The position numbers and the translations under genes were made by a program. Shown here piece by piece: positions 23,806 through 32,607 of a DNA stretch of 64,000 nucleotides. Every line of letters starts with the position of its first letter. Position 1 is the stretch's first letter. The stretch comes from Sandaracinobacter neustonicus (GTDB taxonomy: Bacteria; Pseudomonadota; Alphaproteobacteria; Sphingomonadales; Sphingomonadaceae), in NCBI RefSeq assembly GCF_006385875.1, contig NZ_VFSU01000024.1, forward strand, positions 1 through 64,000, given 5' to 3'. The notes under the pieces are model-generated. The model ran no database searches. It was not told where the DNA came from and saw only the letters and a program-made list of their open reading frames with translations.

Positions 23806-24453
23806 CTAAACCTGTTTCCCCGATCCCACGGAAAACCGCCCGGCGTGCTTGCCGCGGGCGTTGGCGTAATGGCTTCGCATCACGGCCAGATCGGCTTCAT
23901 AGTCTCCGCTGGGCCAGATTTCGCCGGAGATGTTCACCGTGCGGGTGCCATAATCCATCACCGCGAAGACGATGGGCACATTGGCCATTCGGGCGATGTG
24001 ATAGAAGCCGGATTTCCATTCGCCCACCGCCGCGCGGGTGCCTTCCGGGGCGATGGCCATTTGCAGATTGTCGCTGGCCTCGAAGGCTTCGACGGTGGCT
24101 TTCACCAGATCCTTTCCACCCGAGCGATCGATGGGGTAGAGGCCCGACAGGCGGACGAGCCAGCCGAACGGGCCTTTGCCCAGTGCCGCCTTCCCCATCC
24201 AGCGCAGCCGCACGCGGTAGATTCCGGCGGCCGCCACCATCCACAACCCGTCCCAGTTGGAAGTGTGCGGCGCGGCGAGGATCACGGCCTTCGGGTGATG
24301 CGGAAAGCTGCCCGCCACCTTCCAGCGCACCAGAAAGAACAGCGCGTGCGAGGCCCAGCGGTAAAGCTCCGGGCCGAAGCCGCGATAGGGGTGCGGCTGC
24401 GCCTGTGTCAGATCATAGCGGATATGGGTGCCGGGCGGCTGCGGGTCTGTCAC
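23806..24453 (-). CDS. PlsC-type 1-acylglycerol-3-phosphate acyltransferase-like protein
   Basis: A 215-residue lysophosphatidic-acid-acyltransferase-family protein. The acyltransferase motif appears as HTSNWD (HxxxxD, about residue 68), and the phosphate-binding motif as APEGTRA, a variant of FPEGTR. A hydrophobic patch near the active site suggests association with the inner membrane. The start is a GTG at 24453 overlapping the MerR stop (GTGA), so translation is coupled. It is the last gene of the glpK operon. Glycerol kinase upstream makes glycerol-3-phosphate, whose acylation leads to phospholipid; this link is inference. It is probably an accessory copy, as it is shorter than many PlsC enzymes. 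Confidence 0.82.
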   Translation of the reverse strand: MTDPQPPGTHIRYDLTQAQPHPYRGFGPELYRWASHALFFLVRWKVAGSFPHHPKAVILAAPHTSNWDGLWMVAAAGIYRVRLRWMGKAALGKGPFGWLVRLSGLYPIDRSGGKDLVKATVEAFEASDNLQMAIAPEGTRAAVGEWKSGFYHIARMANVPIVFAVMDYGTRTVNISGEIWPSGDYEADLAVMRSHYANARGKHAGRFSVGSGKQV

Positions 24454-25184
24454 GGGGCGGGGGCGTCCTTGGCGGCTGTCGCGCTGCTGGTCAGATTGTC
24501 GTTGGCGCTGCGCCGCCGTTCGGACAGCAGGGTGAGCACTTCGCGGGTGAAAATCTCCGCCATCAGCTGGTTCAGAATGCCGATGCCGCGCTCGGCCATG
24601 TCGGCGGCTTCCAGTTCGCCCACATGCGGGGCGACATAGGCGAAGAAATCCTTCACCTCCAGATCGGCCAGTTCGTGCATCACGGCGGCGATGCGGCCCA
24701 TGTCTGCGTCGGCATAGCCGCGCTCGCGGGTAAAGCCGATCTTCGCGGCCTCCATCAGCAGCCTCAGGATGCGCTGGTCTCTGGGCGAAATCGTGCCGTC
24801 TGTGGCGGGCGTGATAACGCCTGCGGCGATGGTGTCGGCCAGATGATCCGGGTCTCCGTCGTTCGCCATCGCGAACTCCACGGCGTTCACCCGCTCGCCT
24901 TCGGCATCCAGCCGTGCGCGCAGCAGATGATCGATTTCCGGCAGCATCTGCGGCTCCAGCCAGCCCTGCTGCCCGCCAGCGAACAGGGTGCGGATCACCG
25001 AGAGCGGCAGGAAACGCTCATCCTTCAGGCGGCGGATGGTGATGAGGCGCGCCAGATGTTCCTCGGAATAGGTGGCGCTGTTGCGGTGCGTGCGGTCGGG
25101 TTCGGGAAGGAGGCCTTCCCGGATATAGAAACGGATTGTCTCCCGCGAGACTCCGCTGGCCCTTTCCAGCTCGCGCATGCGCAT
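24450..25184 (-). CDS. MerR-family transcriptional regulator
   Basis: A 244-residue regulator with an N-terminal MerR winged helix: 'MRELERASGVSRETIRFYIREG' begins with the recognition helix, and LPEPDRTHRNSATYSEEHL forms the wing. A longer C-terminal region (about 90-230) is helical and lacks the cysteines of metal-sensing MerR proteins; it may bind a small molecule or acyl group. ATG codons at 25184 and 25178 are both in frame. The gene sits between a small membrane protein gene and the acyltransferase gene, overlapping the latter by 4 bases. It probably controls its own operon; the effector is not evident. Confidence 0.85.
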   Translation of the reverse strand: MRMRELERASGVSRETIRFYIREGLLPEPDRTHRNSATYSEEHLARLITIRRLKDERFLPLSVIRTLFAGGQQGWLEPQMLPEIDHLLRARLDAEGERVNAVEFAMANDGDPDHLADTIAAGVITPATDGTISPRDQRILRLLMEAAKIGFTRERGYADADMGRIAAVMHELADLEVKDFFAYVAPHVGELEAADMAERGIGILNQLMAEIFTREVLTLLSERRRSANDNLTSSATAAKDAPAP

Positions 25185-25197
25185 GATCGCTGCCCTA

Positions 25198-25428
25198 TCA
25201 GGGCTTTGCCGCGCCCGCCATCCCCTGTGGGGTTGGCGGTTGACGGTCCTGCGCTGCCGCAGGCTGATGGGGGGGAAGGGTGGACCAGCTCCAGACGTTG
25301 AAGATCAGGATGGCGCTGATGGCGAACAGCATCAGGCTGCGCTTGCGGTTGCGCCGCCACATCCAGACGCCGCCGATGGCGAGCAGGAAGGCGCCCAGCA
25401 TGACGAGACCGTAGAGTGCGCCTGTCAT
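25198..25428 (-). CDS. Small two-helix membrane protein, unknown function
   Basis: A 76-residue protein beginning MTGALYGLVMLGAFLLAIGG, with a first transmembrane segment at about residues 4-23, a basic loop (WRRNRKRS) and a second segment at about 30-48. The tail is proline-rich. The ATG at 25428 overlaps the glpK stop (ATGA), and this decides the start over a longer frame to 25464. It is translated with glycerol kinase. No family is recognised; position suggests a membrane accessory to glycerol or lipid handling. Confidence 0.65.
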   Translation of the reverse strand: MTGALYGLVMLGAFLLAIGGVWMWRRNRKRSLMLFAISAILIFNVWSWSTLPPHQPAAAQDRQPPTPQGMAGAAKP

Positions 25429-26885
25429 AGCCCTGCCAGCGTTTGTTCGACGGCGCGGCCCCATGCCTTGCGGCGATCAGCGCGGGCGTCTGCGCTGTTG
25501 GCGGGCTCGAAGCGGCGATCCGCATGCACCATCGCGGCTTCCGCGTCTGAAAGGGCATCGAACAGGCCCGAGCCGACGCCCGCCAGCATCGCCGCGCCGA
25601 GGCCGGTGGTTTCGATGCTGCGCGGCCGTTCCACCGGCAGGCCGGTTGCGTCTGCAAGGTCCTGACAGAGCCATTCGTTCGCAACCATGCCGCCATCCAC
25701 GCGCAGGCTGGAGGGGCGGACGCCGTCTGCGGCGAAGGCGTCGATCAGGTCGGCCGTCTGCTGGCCCATCGCTTCCAGCGTGGCGCGGACGATATGGGCG
25801 CGGGTCGTGCCCGCCGTGAGGCCCGTGAGCGTGCCGCGCGCCAGTGGTTCCCAGTGTGGCGCGCCAAGGCCTGCGAAGGCGGGCACGAAGGTCACCCCGC
25901 CGCTGTCCGGCACGCTGGCGGCGAGGTTGGCGGATTCAGCGACTGTGTCCAATATTCCCAGCCCGTCCCGCAGCCATTTCACCGCGTTGCCGCCGACGAA
26001 GATGGAGCCTTCCAGCGCATAGGCGCGCGGCGCGGAGCTGAGGAAGGTGGAGAGCAGGCGGTTGCCGCTGGCGGGCGGGGTGGTCCCGGCGTTCGCCAGC
26101 ATGAAGATGCCGGTGCCATAGGTGCATTTCGCCATGCCGGGCTGTGAACAGCCTTGGCCGATGGTGGCGGCCTGCTGGTCCCCGGCGAGGCCGCAGATCA
26201 TCAGCGGGCGGCCATAGAGGCGGGTTTCGGCGATGAGCCCGGCCGTGGGGCAGATGGCGGGAAGCGCAGCGGGCGGCACACCCAACAGGTCCAGCATCTC
26301 CGCGCTCCACTCCGCTTGCGCGAGGTCCATGAGCAAGGTGCGCGAGGCGTTGGTCGCGTCTGTCAGGTGCTGGCCCGTCAGCTTGAACAGCAGCCAGCTT
26401 TCCACCGTGCCCAGCGCCAGATCGCCGCTGTCTGCCGCGGCCTTCACCTCCGGCCAGTTCTCCAGCGCCCAGCGGATTTTGGTGCCGGAAAAATAAGGGT
26501 CCAGCAGCAGGCCCGTCAGCGCCTGCACGCGCGGTTCGTGGGCCGCCTTGCGCAGCGCCTCGCAGATGTCGGCGCTGCGCCTGTCTTGCCAGACGATTGC
26601 GGGCGCTAGTGGTTCGCCGCTGCGGCGGCTCCAGAACACCACCGTCTCGCGCTGGTTCGTCAGGCCGATGGTGTGGATACGATCGCCCACTTCGGCCAGA
26701 ACCTCGCGCACGGCGCGGTCTGTCAGTTGCCAGATTTCGGCGGCATCATGCTCCACATGGCCCGGTTGTGGGTAGTTTTGCGTAATGGCGTGCTGCGCCA
26801 CGCTGACGATCCGGCCCGTCAGATCAAAGGCCAGTGCGCGCGTGGAGGTGGTGCCGCTGTCGATCGCGAGTATTAAGTCTCCCAT
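25425..26885 (-). CDS. glpK: Glycerol kinase
   Basis: A 486-residue FGGY-family kinase that phosphorylates glycerol to sn-glycerol-3-phosphate. It has the N-terminal phosphate-binding DSGTTSTRAL (about residue 8), NQRETVVFW with the glycerol-contacting residues, WQDRRSADIC, and the C-terminal 'LRVDGGMVANEWLCQ' FGGY signature region. Length matches the family (about 490-500). It leads a minus-strand operon: the small membrane protein, MerR regulator and acyltransferase follow with ATGA/GTGA overlaps or 13-base gaps. No glpF or glpD gene is adjacent, so the operon looks directed at lipid precursor supply as much as at glycerol use. Confidence 0.95.
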   Translation of the reverse strand: MGDLILAIDSGTTSTRALAFDLTGRIVSVAQHAITQNYPQPGHVEHDAAEIWQLTDRAVREVLAEVGDRIHTIGLTNQRETVVFWSRRSGEPLAPAIVWQDRRSADICEALRKAAHEPRVQALTGLLLDPYFSGTKIRWALENWPEVKAAADSGDLALGTVESWLLFKLTGQHLTDATNASRTLLMDLAQAEWSAEMLDLLGVPPAALPAICPTAGLIAETRLYGRPLMICGLAGDQQAATIGQGCSQPGMAKCTYGTGIFMLANAGTTPPASGNRLLSTFLSSAPRAYALEGSIFVGGNAVKWLRDGLGILDTVAESANLAASVPDSGGVTFVPAFAGLGAPHWEPLARGTLTGLTAGTTRAHIVRATLEAMGQQTADLIDAFAADGVRPSSLRVDGGMVANEWLCQDLADATGLPVERPRSIETTGLGAAMLAGVGSGLFDALSDAEAAMVHADRRFEPANSADARADRRKAWGRAVEQTLAGL

Positions 26886-26956
26886 GGCTGTTACTGCTGG
26901 CGGGTTGCGGCGCGCTGCACAAGCCCCGACGATCGGGCAAAATGCGGGAGAGGGAT

Positions 26957-27742
26957 ATGCGGTTCGAAGGGCAGGTGGTGCTGGTGACGGGGGCGGCCTC
27001 CGGCATCGGGCGGGCGGCTTCGCTGATGTTCGCGGCCGAAGGCGCGACGGTGCTGGCGGCGGACTGGTCCGATGCGGTGGCGGCGACGGTGGAGGAGGTG
27101 CGCAGCGCGGGTGGCCGGGCCGAGGCGCTGGTGGGCGATGCCGGGGACGAGGCTTTTGTGAAGGCCGCCGTGGACAAGGCTCTGGCGGACCATCGGCGGC
27201 TGGACGCGCTGTTCGCCAACGCCGGGATTTCCGGCGGGCTGACCCCGCTTGCCGAACTTCAGGTGGACGAATGGGAGAAGGTGCTGCGGGTGAACCTGAT
27301 CGGCGTGTTTCTGGCGATTCGCGAGGGCAGCCGGGCGATGATCCCGCGCGGGAAAGGCGCGATCATCGCCACCGCCAGCGTGGCGGGGCTGCGATCCGGC
27401 GCGGGCGGGATGCCCTATTCCGCCTCTAAAGCCGGGGTGATCAGCCTTGCGCAGACGGCCGCGAACCAGCTGGCGGGAACGGGGGTGCGGGTGAACTGCA
27501 TCTGCCCCGGGCTGACGGATACCGGCATGACGGCCCCCATCTTCGATGGCGCGCGGGCGCGCGGCAATGAGGGGCGGCTGGGGCAGTTGAATCCGCTGCG
27601 CCGTTATGCCGGGCCGGAGGAGCAGGCGGCGGTGGCGCTGTTCCTTGCCTCTGACGCGGCGAGCTATGTGAACGGGCAGGCGATTGCGGTGGATGGCGGG
27701 CTGTCCTCCAGCCATCCCACCGTGCCGGGCAAGCTGGCCTGA
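26957..27742 (+). CDS. Short-chain dehydrogenase/reductase
   Basis: A 261-residue classical SDR. It shows VTGAASGIGRAA near residue 10, an acidic Asp after the second strand (AADWSD) suggesting NAD preference, NAGISGG near 88, a serine in ATASVAG, the YSASKAG catalytic Tyr/Lys, and C-terminal VDGGLSSSHP. The ATG at 26957 with GGGAGAGGG upstream is chosen; an in-frame ATG at 26942 is an alternative. It is divergent from glpK and lies upstream of the cobalamin riboswitch on the same strand. The substrate is unknown. Confidence 0.88.
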   Translation: MRFEGQVVLVTGAASGIGRAASLMFAAEGATVLAADWSDAVAATVEEVRSAGGRAEALVGDAGDEAFVKAAVDKALADHRRLDALFANAGISGGLTPLAELQVDEWEKVLRVNLIGVFLAIREGSRAMIPRGKGAIIATASVAGLRSGAGGMPYSASKAGVISLAQTAANQLAGTGVRVNCICPGLTDTGMTAPIFDGARARGNEGRLGQLNPLRRYAGPEEQAAVALFLASDAASYVNGQAIAVDGGLSSSHPTVPGKLA

Positions 27743-27781
27743 CTTGCGTTCAGCGATTTCCGGCGCTAGCGCGGCCCCATC

Positions 27782-27985
27782 GGTGAAGGTGCCGCGGCGT
27801 GAGCCGGGGTGAAAAGGGAAGCCGGTGCGGGGAGAGATCCTCCACTCCGGCGCTGTGCCCGCAACTGTAACCGGGATGGCGCGAAGCCATATGCCACTGC
27901 CCCCACAAACGGGCGGGAAGGCGCTTCGAGCCGATATCCCGGAAGCCAGGAGACCTGCCTTCGTCGGTCGTCCAGTCCTGCCGGC
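27782..27985 (+). promoter_or_regulatory. Cobalamin riboswitch
   Basis: The conserved core of the cobalamin aptamer is readable: GGTGAAAAGGGAAGCCGGTG, then GCCCGCAACTGTAACCGGG, a GCCACTG segment, CGGGAAGGCG, and the B12 box AGCCAGGAGACCTGCC at 27944-27959. Just after the B12 box, CCTTCGTC-GGTCG (from 27958) can pair with CGACC-GA-GACGAAGG (to about 28012), an alternative stem that could act as expression platform. It lies upstream of the btuB-type receptor (start 28086), so high cobalamin should lower import. Confidence 0.93.
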
Positions 27986-28085
27986 GGGAACACCGGCGCG
28001 ACCGAGACGAAGGTGCGTCGGCGTGGCTGGCGGGCCTTCTTCCCTCGAACGGGCGACATGTGTCGAACCGATCGAAGGACTATAA

Positions 28086-29978
28086 ATGCTGAAAACTCTT
28101 GCTGTTCTGGCCACGATTCCGGCTGTCGCCGTTCCGGCGCTGGCCGACGCGCCCGAGACGATTCTGGTGTCTGCCCGCGTGCCGGTGACGGCCGCCGAAC
28201 TGGGCGGCAGCGTCACCGTGCTGACCAAGGCCGATCTGGATCGGTTGCAGGTGCCGTTGCTGATCGACGTGCTGAAGCTGCAGCCGGGCGTCACCTTCAG
28301 CCGCAACGGCGGCCCCGGCGGCTTCACCGCCGTGCGGCTGCGCGGGGCGGAGGGCGAGCAGACCACGCTGGTGATCGACGGGGTGAAGGTGGCGGATACC
28401 GCCAGCCCCGGCGGCGGCGCGGATTTCGCCAACATCTCCACTGCCAATGTGGGGCGCGTGGAAATCCTGCGCGGGCCGCAGAGCCTTGCGTGGGGCAGTC
28501 AGGCCATCGGCGGGGTAATCGCGGTGGAAACTGCTGCGCCCGGCGAGGAACTGGCGGCCGATGCGCGGCTGGAAGCGGGTTCGCGCAACAGCTGGCTGGC
28601 GCGGGCGGATGCATCCGGCAAGCTTGGCCCGGCGGCGATTTCCGTGGGCGGCAATTGGCAGAAGACGGACGGGATTTCGGCGGCCTCCGAAGCGCGCGGC
28701 GCGACCGAGCGTGACGATTTCGAAAGCTATGGCGCGAATGCGCGGGCCGATGTGGAGATCGTGCCGGGGCTGATCGCCGACCTGCGCGGGCGCTTTCAGC
28801 ACAGCGATGTGGGGCTGGATGGCTTCCCGCCGCCGACCTATGCGCTGGCCGACACCGATGACCGGCAGCGCACGCGCGAACTCTCTGGCGTGGCGGGGCT
28901 GGGCTATCGTGGCGAGAGCTTCTTCGTGCGCGCGGGCTGGCAGATTTCCGACGTGGACCGGCGCAGCACCACGCCGGGCGCGACACCGGAAACGACCTTC
29001 ACGTCAGACGGGCGGCTGGAGCGGCTGGACCTGCGCGGTGACTGGCGCACGACCGGCTGGCTGACGCTGGCGGGCGGGGCGGAGCGGGAAATCAGCCGAA
29101 TCCGCACGGAAGACCAATGGTCTGTGGAGCCGTTCCGCGCGCGGTCCCGTTTGCAGGGCGTGTGGGGGCAGGCGCTGCTGGCCCCCATCGAGGGGCTGAA
29201 CCTGCAAGCGGGGGTGCGGCATGACGATCACAGCCGCTTTGGCGGGGCGACCACCTTCGCCGCCAGCGGTTCCTATCAGCTGATCGAACCGCTGCGGCTA
29301 AAGGCGAGCTGGGGCGAAGGCTTCAAGGCACCGACGCTGTATCAGCTGTTCTCCGATTACGGGAACGAGACGTTGCAGCCGGAACGTGCGAAGGGCTGGG
29401 ACGCGGGCGCGGAACTGAACCTGCTGCACGGCGCGCTGACGGCGTCGGTCACGCTGTTCCAGCGCGTCACGCGCAACCAGATCGACTTCGTGTCCTGCTG
29501 GGGCGTGACCGACCCGATCTGCACCAACCGGCCGTGGGGCACTTATGACAATGTCGCCCGCACCCGCGCCAAAGGCGTGGAACTGGGGCTGGGGCTGAAG
29601 CCGGTGGAGGGCTTCACGCTGGGCGTGCAATCCAGCTGGATCAACGCGCGCAACCGCACCGAAGGGGCTGCCAACGAAGGCAAACGGCTGGCGCGGCGGC
29701 CGGGGCAGACGCTGTCTCTGGTCGGCGATTATCAGGCCCCGGCTGGCTGGGCCTTTGGCGCGACGCTGTCGCAGGTCTCCTCCAGCTTCGATGATGCTGC
29801 GAATATGCGGCGCATCCCCGGCTATCTGACGGCGGATATCAGGGCGAGCATCGCCTTTGCGGAGCGGTTCGAACTTTACGGGCGGATCACCAACCTGTTC
29901 GATGAGCGTTACGAAACGGCCAGCTTCTATGGCGCGCCGGGGCGGCAGGCGTTCGTGGGGATTCGTGCGAAGCTTTAA
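28086..29978 (+). CDS. btuB: Cobalamin TonB-dependent outer-membrane receptor
   Basis: A 630-residue receptor matching BtuB in length. A signal peptide (cleavage about residue 20, PALADA) precedes the TonB box ETILVSARV. The plug follows with ADLDRLQVP and 'VEILRGPQSLAWGSQAIGGV' (about 122-141), then a 22-strand-type barrel to the terminal aromatic/charged end QAFVGIRAKL. The cobalamin riboswitch upstream and the BtuF-, BtuC- and BtuD-like genes downstream support vitamin B12 as the ligand. AAGGA lies upstream of the ATG. The stop overlaps the next start by 14 bases. Confidence 0.92.
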   Translation: MLKTLAVLATIPAVAVPALADAPETILVSARVPVTAAELGGSVTVLTKADLDRLQVPLLIDVLKLQPGVTFSRNGGPGGFTAVRLRGAEGEQTTLVIDGVKVADTASPGGGADFANISTANVGRVEILRGPQSLAWGSQAIGGVIAVETAAPGEELAADARLEAGSRNSWLARADASGKLGPAAISVGGNWQKTDGISAASEARGATERDDFESYGANARADVEIVPGLIADLRGRFQHSDVGLDGFPPPTYALADTDDRQRTRELSGVAGLGYRGESFFVRAGWQISDVDRRSTTPGATPETTFTSDGRLERLDLRGDWRTTGWLTLAGGAEREISRIRTEDQWSVEPFRARSRLQGVWGQALLAPIEGLNLQAGVRHDDHSRFGGATTFAASGSYQLIEPLRLKASWGEGFKAPTLYQLFSDYGNETLQPERAKGWDAGAELNLLHGALTASVTLFQRVTRNQIDFVSCWGVTDPICTNRPWGTYDNVARTRAKGVELGLGLKPVEGFTLGVQSSWINARNRTEGAANEGKRLARRPGQTLSLVGDYQAPAGWAFGATLSQVSSSFDDAANMRRIPGYLTADIRASIAFAERFELYGRITNLFDERYETASFYGAPGRQAFVGIRAKL

Positions 29979-30747
29979 GGTCATCGCCGCGCTGATCGCG
30001 TTGTGGGCGGGTGCGGCAGACGCCCGCCCGCAGCGCATCGTCAGCATGAATCCCTGCGTGGATGCCGTGTTGCTGGAGGTGGCGGATGCCGGGCAGATCG
30101 CCGCGATCAGCCACTGGTCGCACGATCCGGCGGGCACGTCAGCGCCGCTGGAGCAGGCGCGGCGCTTCCCGGCGCATGGCGGCACGGCGGAGGAGGTGAT
30201 CGCGCGGCGGCCCGACCTGCTGTTTATCTCCCCCTACACGCCGATGGCCACGCGCGAGGCGTTCCGGCGGCTGGGGATTCCGATGGTCTCCATGGGGGTG
30301 CCTGCGACCATCGCGGACTCGCTGGCGCAGGTGCGGCAGGTGGCGGATGCGGCCGGGCAGGGCGTGCGAGGGGAGGCGCTGGTGCGGCGGATCGAGGCGG
30401 CGCTGGTGCAGGCGCATCGGCCTCAGCCGCGCCCGGCGCTGATGCGCATGGCGTCCGGGCTGGTGCCGGGGCCGGGGAGCCTGTCTGAAGCGCTGATGGC
30501 GAACAGCGGGCTGCGCAGCGTGGCGGCGGATTATGGCTTTGCCCATGCCGGACTGCTCACGCTGGAGCCGCTGGCGCTGAAGCCGCCGCCGCTGCTGATT
30601 ACGGACAGACCAGAGGCAGTGCCGCCGGTGCTGAAGCGGCTGCGGGTGCCGGTGGCGGGGTTTGACCGGCGGCTGCTGAACTGCGGCGGGCCAAGCCTGA
30701 TCCCAGCTGCGAAGCAGCTGGCCGCCATCCGGGATTCGCGGCCATGA
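29965..30747 (+). CDS. btuF: Periplasmic cobalamin-binding protein BtuF-like
   Basis: A 260-residue helical-backbone substrate-binding protein. The chosen start is the GTG at 29965, which gives a clean signal peptide (MRSFKVIAALIALWAGAADA) ahead of RPQRIVSMNPC; it overlaps the btuB stop by 14 bases, and GGGG lies 4 bases upstream. The N-terminal domain shows 'VDAVLLEVADAGQIAAIS' and 'EEVIARRPDLLFIS', both typical of the family. It probably passes cobalamin from the receptor to the permease. Its stop overlaps the permease start by 4 bases. No lipobox cysteine is seen, so it is likely soluble. Confidence 0.85.
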   Translation: MRSFKVIAALIALWAGAADARPQRIVSMNPCVDAVLLEVADAGQIAAISHWSHDPAGTSAPLEQARRFPAHGGTAEEVIARRPDLLFISPYTPMATREAFRRLGIPMVSMGVPATIADSLAQVRQVADAAGQGVRGEALVRRIEAALVQAHRPQPRPALMRMASGLVPGPGSLSEALMANSGLRSVAADYGFAHAGLLTLEPLALKPPPLLITDRPEAVPPVLKRLRVPVAGFDRRLLNCGGPSLIPAAKQLAAIRDSRP

Positions 30748-31712
30748 GGCGGGCGCAACTGATCGCCTTGCTGGCGCTGGGAACCGTGGCCACCTTCCTG
30801 CTGAGCCTGATGGCGGGGAAGGTGTGGATCGCGCCATGGGGGCTGGCGGCGGGCACGCCGGAGGCGCTGGTGATGGCGGAGCTGCGCTTGCCCCGCGCGC
30901 TGCTGGGGCTGGTGATCGGGGCGATGCTGGGGGCGTCTGGCGCGGTGTTGCAGGGTTATTTGCGCAATCCGCTGGCCGATGCCGGGGTGCTGGGGGTTTC
31001 CGCCAACGCGGCGTTCGGCGCGGTGCTGGCGCTGTTTCTGGGGCTTTCGGCCACGCCCTTGCTGGTGGCGGCGTTCGGCATGGGCGGCGCGGTTGCGGCG
31101 ATGGCGCTGCTGGCGCTGTTAGCGGGGCGGTCTGCCAGCGCCACCGGCTTTGTGCTGGCTGGCGTGGTGCTTTCCAGCCTTGCCGCCGCATTGACGGCGC
31201 TGCTGATCAGCCTTGCGCCCAACCCCTTCGCGCTGGAGGAGATCGTGACATGGCTGATGGGGGCGCTGACGGATCGCGGCTGGCCGCAGCTGTGGGTCGT
31301 GACGCCGTTTGCGGCGCTGGGGCTGGGGTTGCTGATGCTGACGGGCCGGGCGCTGGACGCGCTGGCGCTGGGGGAAGCGGCGGCGCGATCATTGGGGGTC
31401 GATCTGCGCGCCACGCGCTGGCTGGTGATCGCGGGCACCGGGCTGGGCGTGGGAGCCGCTGTTTCGGTGACGGGGGTGGTGGGCTTCGTGGGGCTGATCG
31501 TGCCGCACCTGCTGCGGCCGTTCGCAGGCGAGCGACCCTCGGCGCTGATCCTGCCCTCTGCGCTGGGCGGGGCGATTCTGCTGCTGCTGGCGGATTCACT
31601 GGTGCGGCTGTCTCCGGGCGCGGGTGAGCTGAAGCTGGGGATCGCCATGGCGCTGCTGGGCGCGCCCTTCTTCCTGTGGCTGCTGTGGCGCAAGCGGGAG
31701 CTGATTCCATGA
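30744..31712 (+). CDS. btuC: FecCD-family ABC permease, BtuC-like
   Basis: A 322-residue inner-membrane permease of the iron-siderophore/cobalamin (FecCD) type with about ten hydrophobic helices. The family motifs LRLPRALLGLVIGAMLGASG (about residues 47-66) and 'GFVGLIVPHLLRPFAGE' (about 252-268) are clear. It overlaps BtuF (ATGA at 30744) and the ATPase gene (ATGA at 31709), so the three are made together. Context from the riboswitch assigns cobalamin as cargo; on sequence alone a siderophore could not be excluded. Confidence 0.92.
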   Translation: MRRAQLIALLALGTVATFLLSLMAGKVWIAPWGLAAGTPEALVMAELRLPRALLGLVIGAMLGASGAVLQGYLRNPLADAGVLGVSANAAFGAVLALFLGLSATPLLVAAFGMGGAVAAMALLALLAGRSASATGFVLAGVVLSSLAAALTALLISLAPNPFALEEIVTWLMGALTDRGWPQLWVVTPFAALGLGLLMLTGRALDALALGEAAARSLGVDLRATRWLVIAGTGLGVGAAVSVTGVVGFVGLIVPHLLRPFAGERPSALILPSALGGAILLLLADSLVRLSPGAGELKLGIAMALLGAPFFLWLLWRKRELIP

Positions 31713-32479
31713 CGCTGGAAATCTCCGGGCTTTCCCTGTCACGCGGCGGGCGGCCCGTGCTGCGCGACGTGTCGGCGGCGTTTGCGCCCGGCAGCGTGAG
31801 CGTGATTCTGGGGCCGAACGGGGCAGGGAAATCCACCCTGCTGGACGCCATGGCGGGCCTGCGCGCGGCCGATGCCGGAACGGTGCGGCTGAACGGCGTG
31901 GCGCTGGCGGATATGCCGCATCGCGAACGGGCGCGGCGCATCGGCTATCTGCCGCAAGGCGGCGAAGTGCACTGGAATTTGCGGGTGCACGAGCTGGTCG
32001 CGCTGGGGCGCTTGCCGCACCGGGGCGCGTTTGCAGGTGAATCTGGGGCTGACCGGGCCGCCATCGCCCGCGCCATGGCCGCCGCTGATGTGGCGGCGCT
32101 GGCGGATCGGCCGGTGCTGGCGCTCTCTGGCGGGGAGCGGGCGCGGGTGCTGCTGGCCCGCGTGCTGGCCGGGGAGCCTGAACTGCTGCTGGCGGACGAG
32201 CCGCTGGCCAACCTCGATCCGCGCCATGCGGTGGATGCGCTACGGCTGTTCCGCCGCGCCGCCGACGCCGGGGCTGCGGTGGTGCTGGTGCTGCACGATT
32301 TGCAAGCGGCAGCCCGCGCCGCCGACCAGTTGCTGTTGCTGGCGGACGGACACTGCCTCGCGCAGGGTGACCCCGCCGAGGTGCTGACGCCTGCGCTGCT
32401 CGCAGAGGCTTATGGGCTGGAGATGCTGGTCCGGCAGGACGCGGAAGCCGGGCTGATCGTCGCGCCGAAAGTCGTATAG
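31709..32479 (+). CDS. btuD: ABC transporter ATPase, BtuD-like
   Basis: A 256-residue ABC ATPase that would drive the BtuC permease. Walker A is GPNGAGKST (about residue 34), the Q-loop lies in GYLPQGG, the signature is LSGGERARVLLAR, Walker B is LLLADEPLANLD with Ala where many members have Leu or Met, and the switch histidine is in VLHDL. The ATG at 31709 overlaps the permease stop; the longer frame to 31676 is not needed. It completes a riboswitch-controlled B12 import operon. Confidence 0.93.
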   Translation: MTLEISGLSLSRGGRPVLRDVSAAFAPGSVSVILGPNGAGKSTLLDAMAGLRAADAGTVRLNGVALADMPHRERARRIGYLPQGGEVHWNLRVHELVALGRLPHRGAFAGESGADRAAIARAMAAADVAALADRPVLALSGGERARVLLARVLAGEPELLLADEPLANLDPRHAVDALRLFRRAADAGAAVVLVLHDLQAAARAADQLLLLADGHCLAQGDPAEVLTPALLAEAYGLEMLVRQDAEAGLIVAPKVV

Positions 32480-32607
32480 CGCGCCGCCTTGCCAGCGGCC
32501 CCCACCTATGAGAATTATCAGGCTGCCTGGGTGCCGGTTGAGGGACCGGCCGGGCAGGGACGGCGCTCTGGCGCTGCACGCAGCGCCTCGCCGAAAGGGA
32601 GACTGCG

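Noticed and set aside
32480-32607. Second riboswitch before the tonB-family gene
   Set aside because: Several GC-rich hairpins are possible, but I recognise no conserved aptamer sequence.
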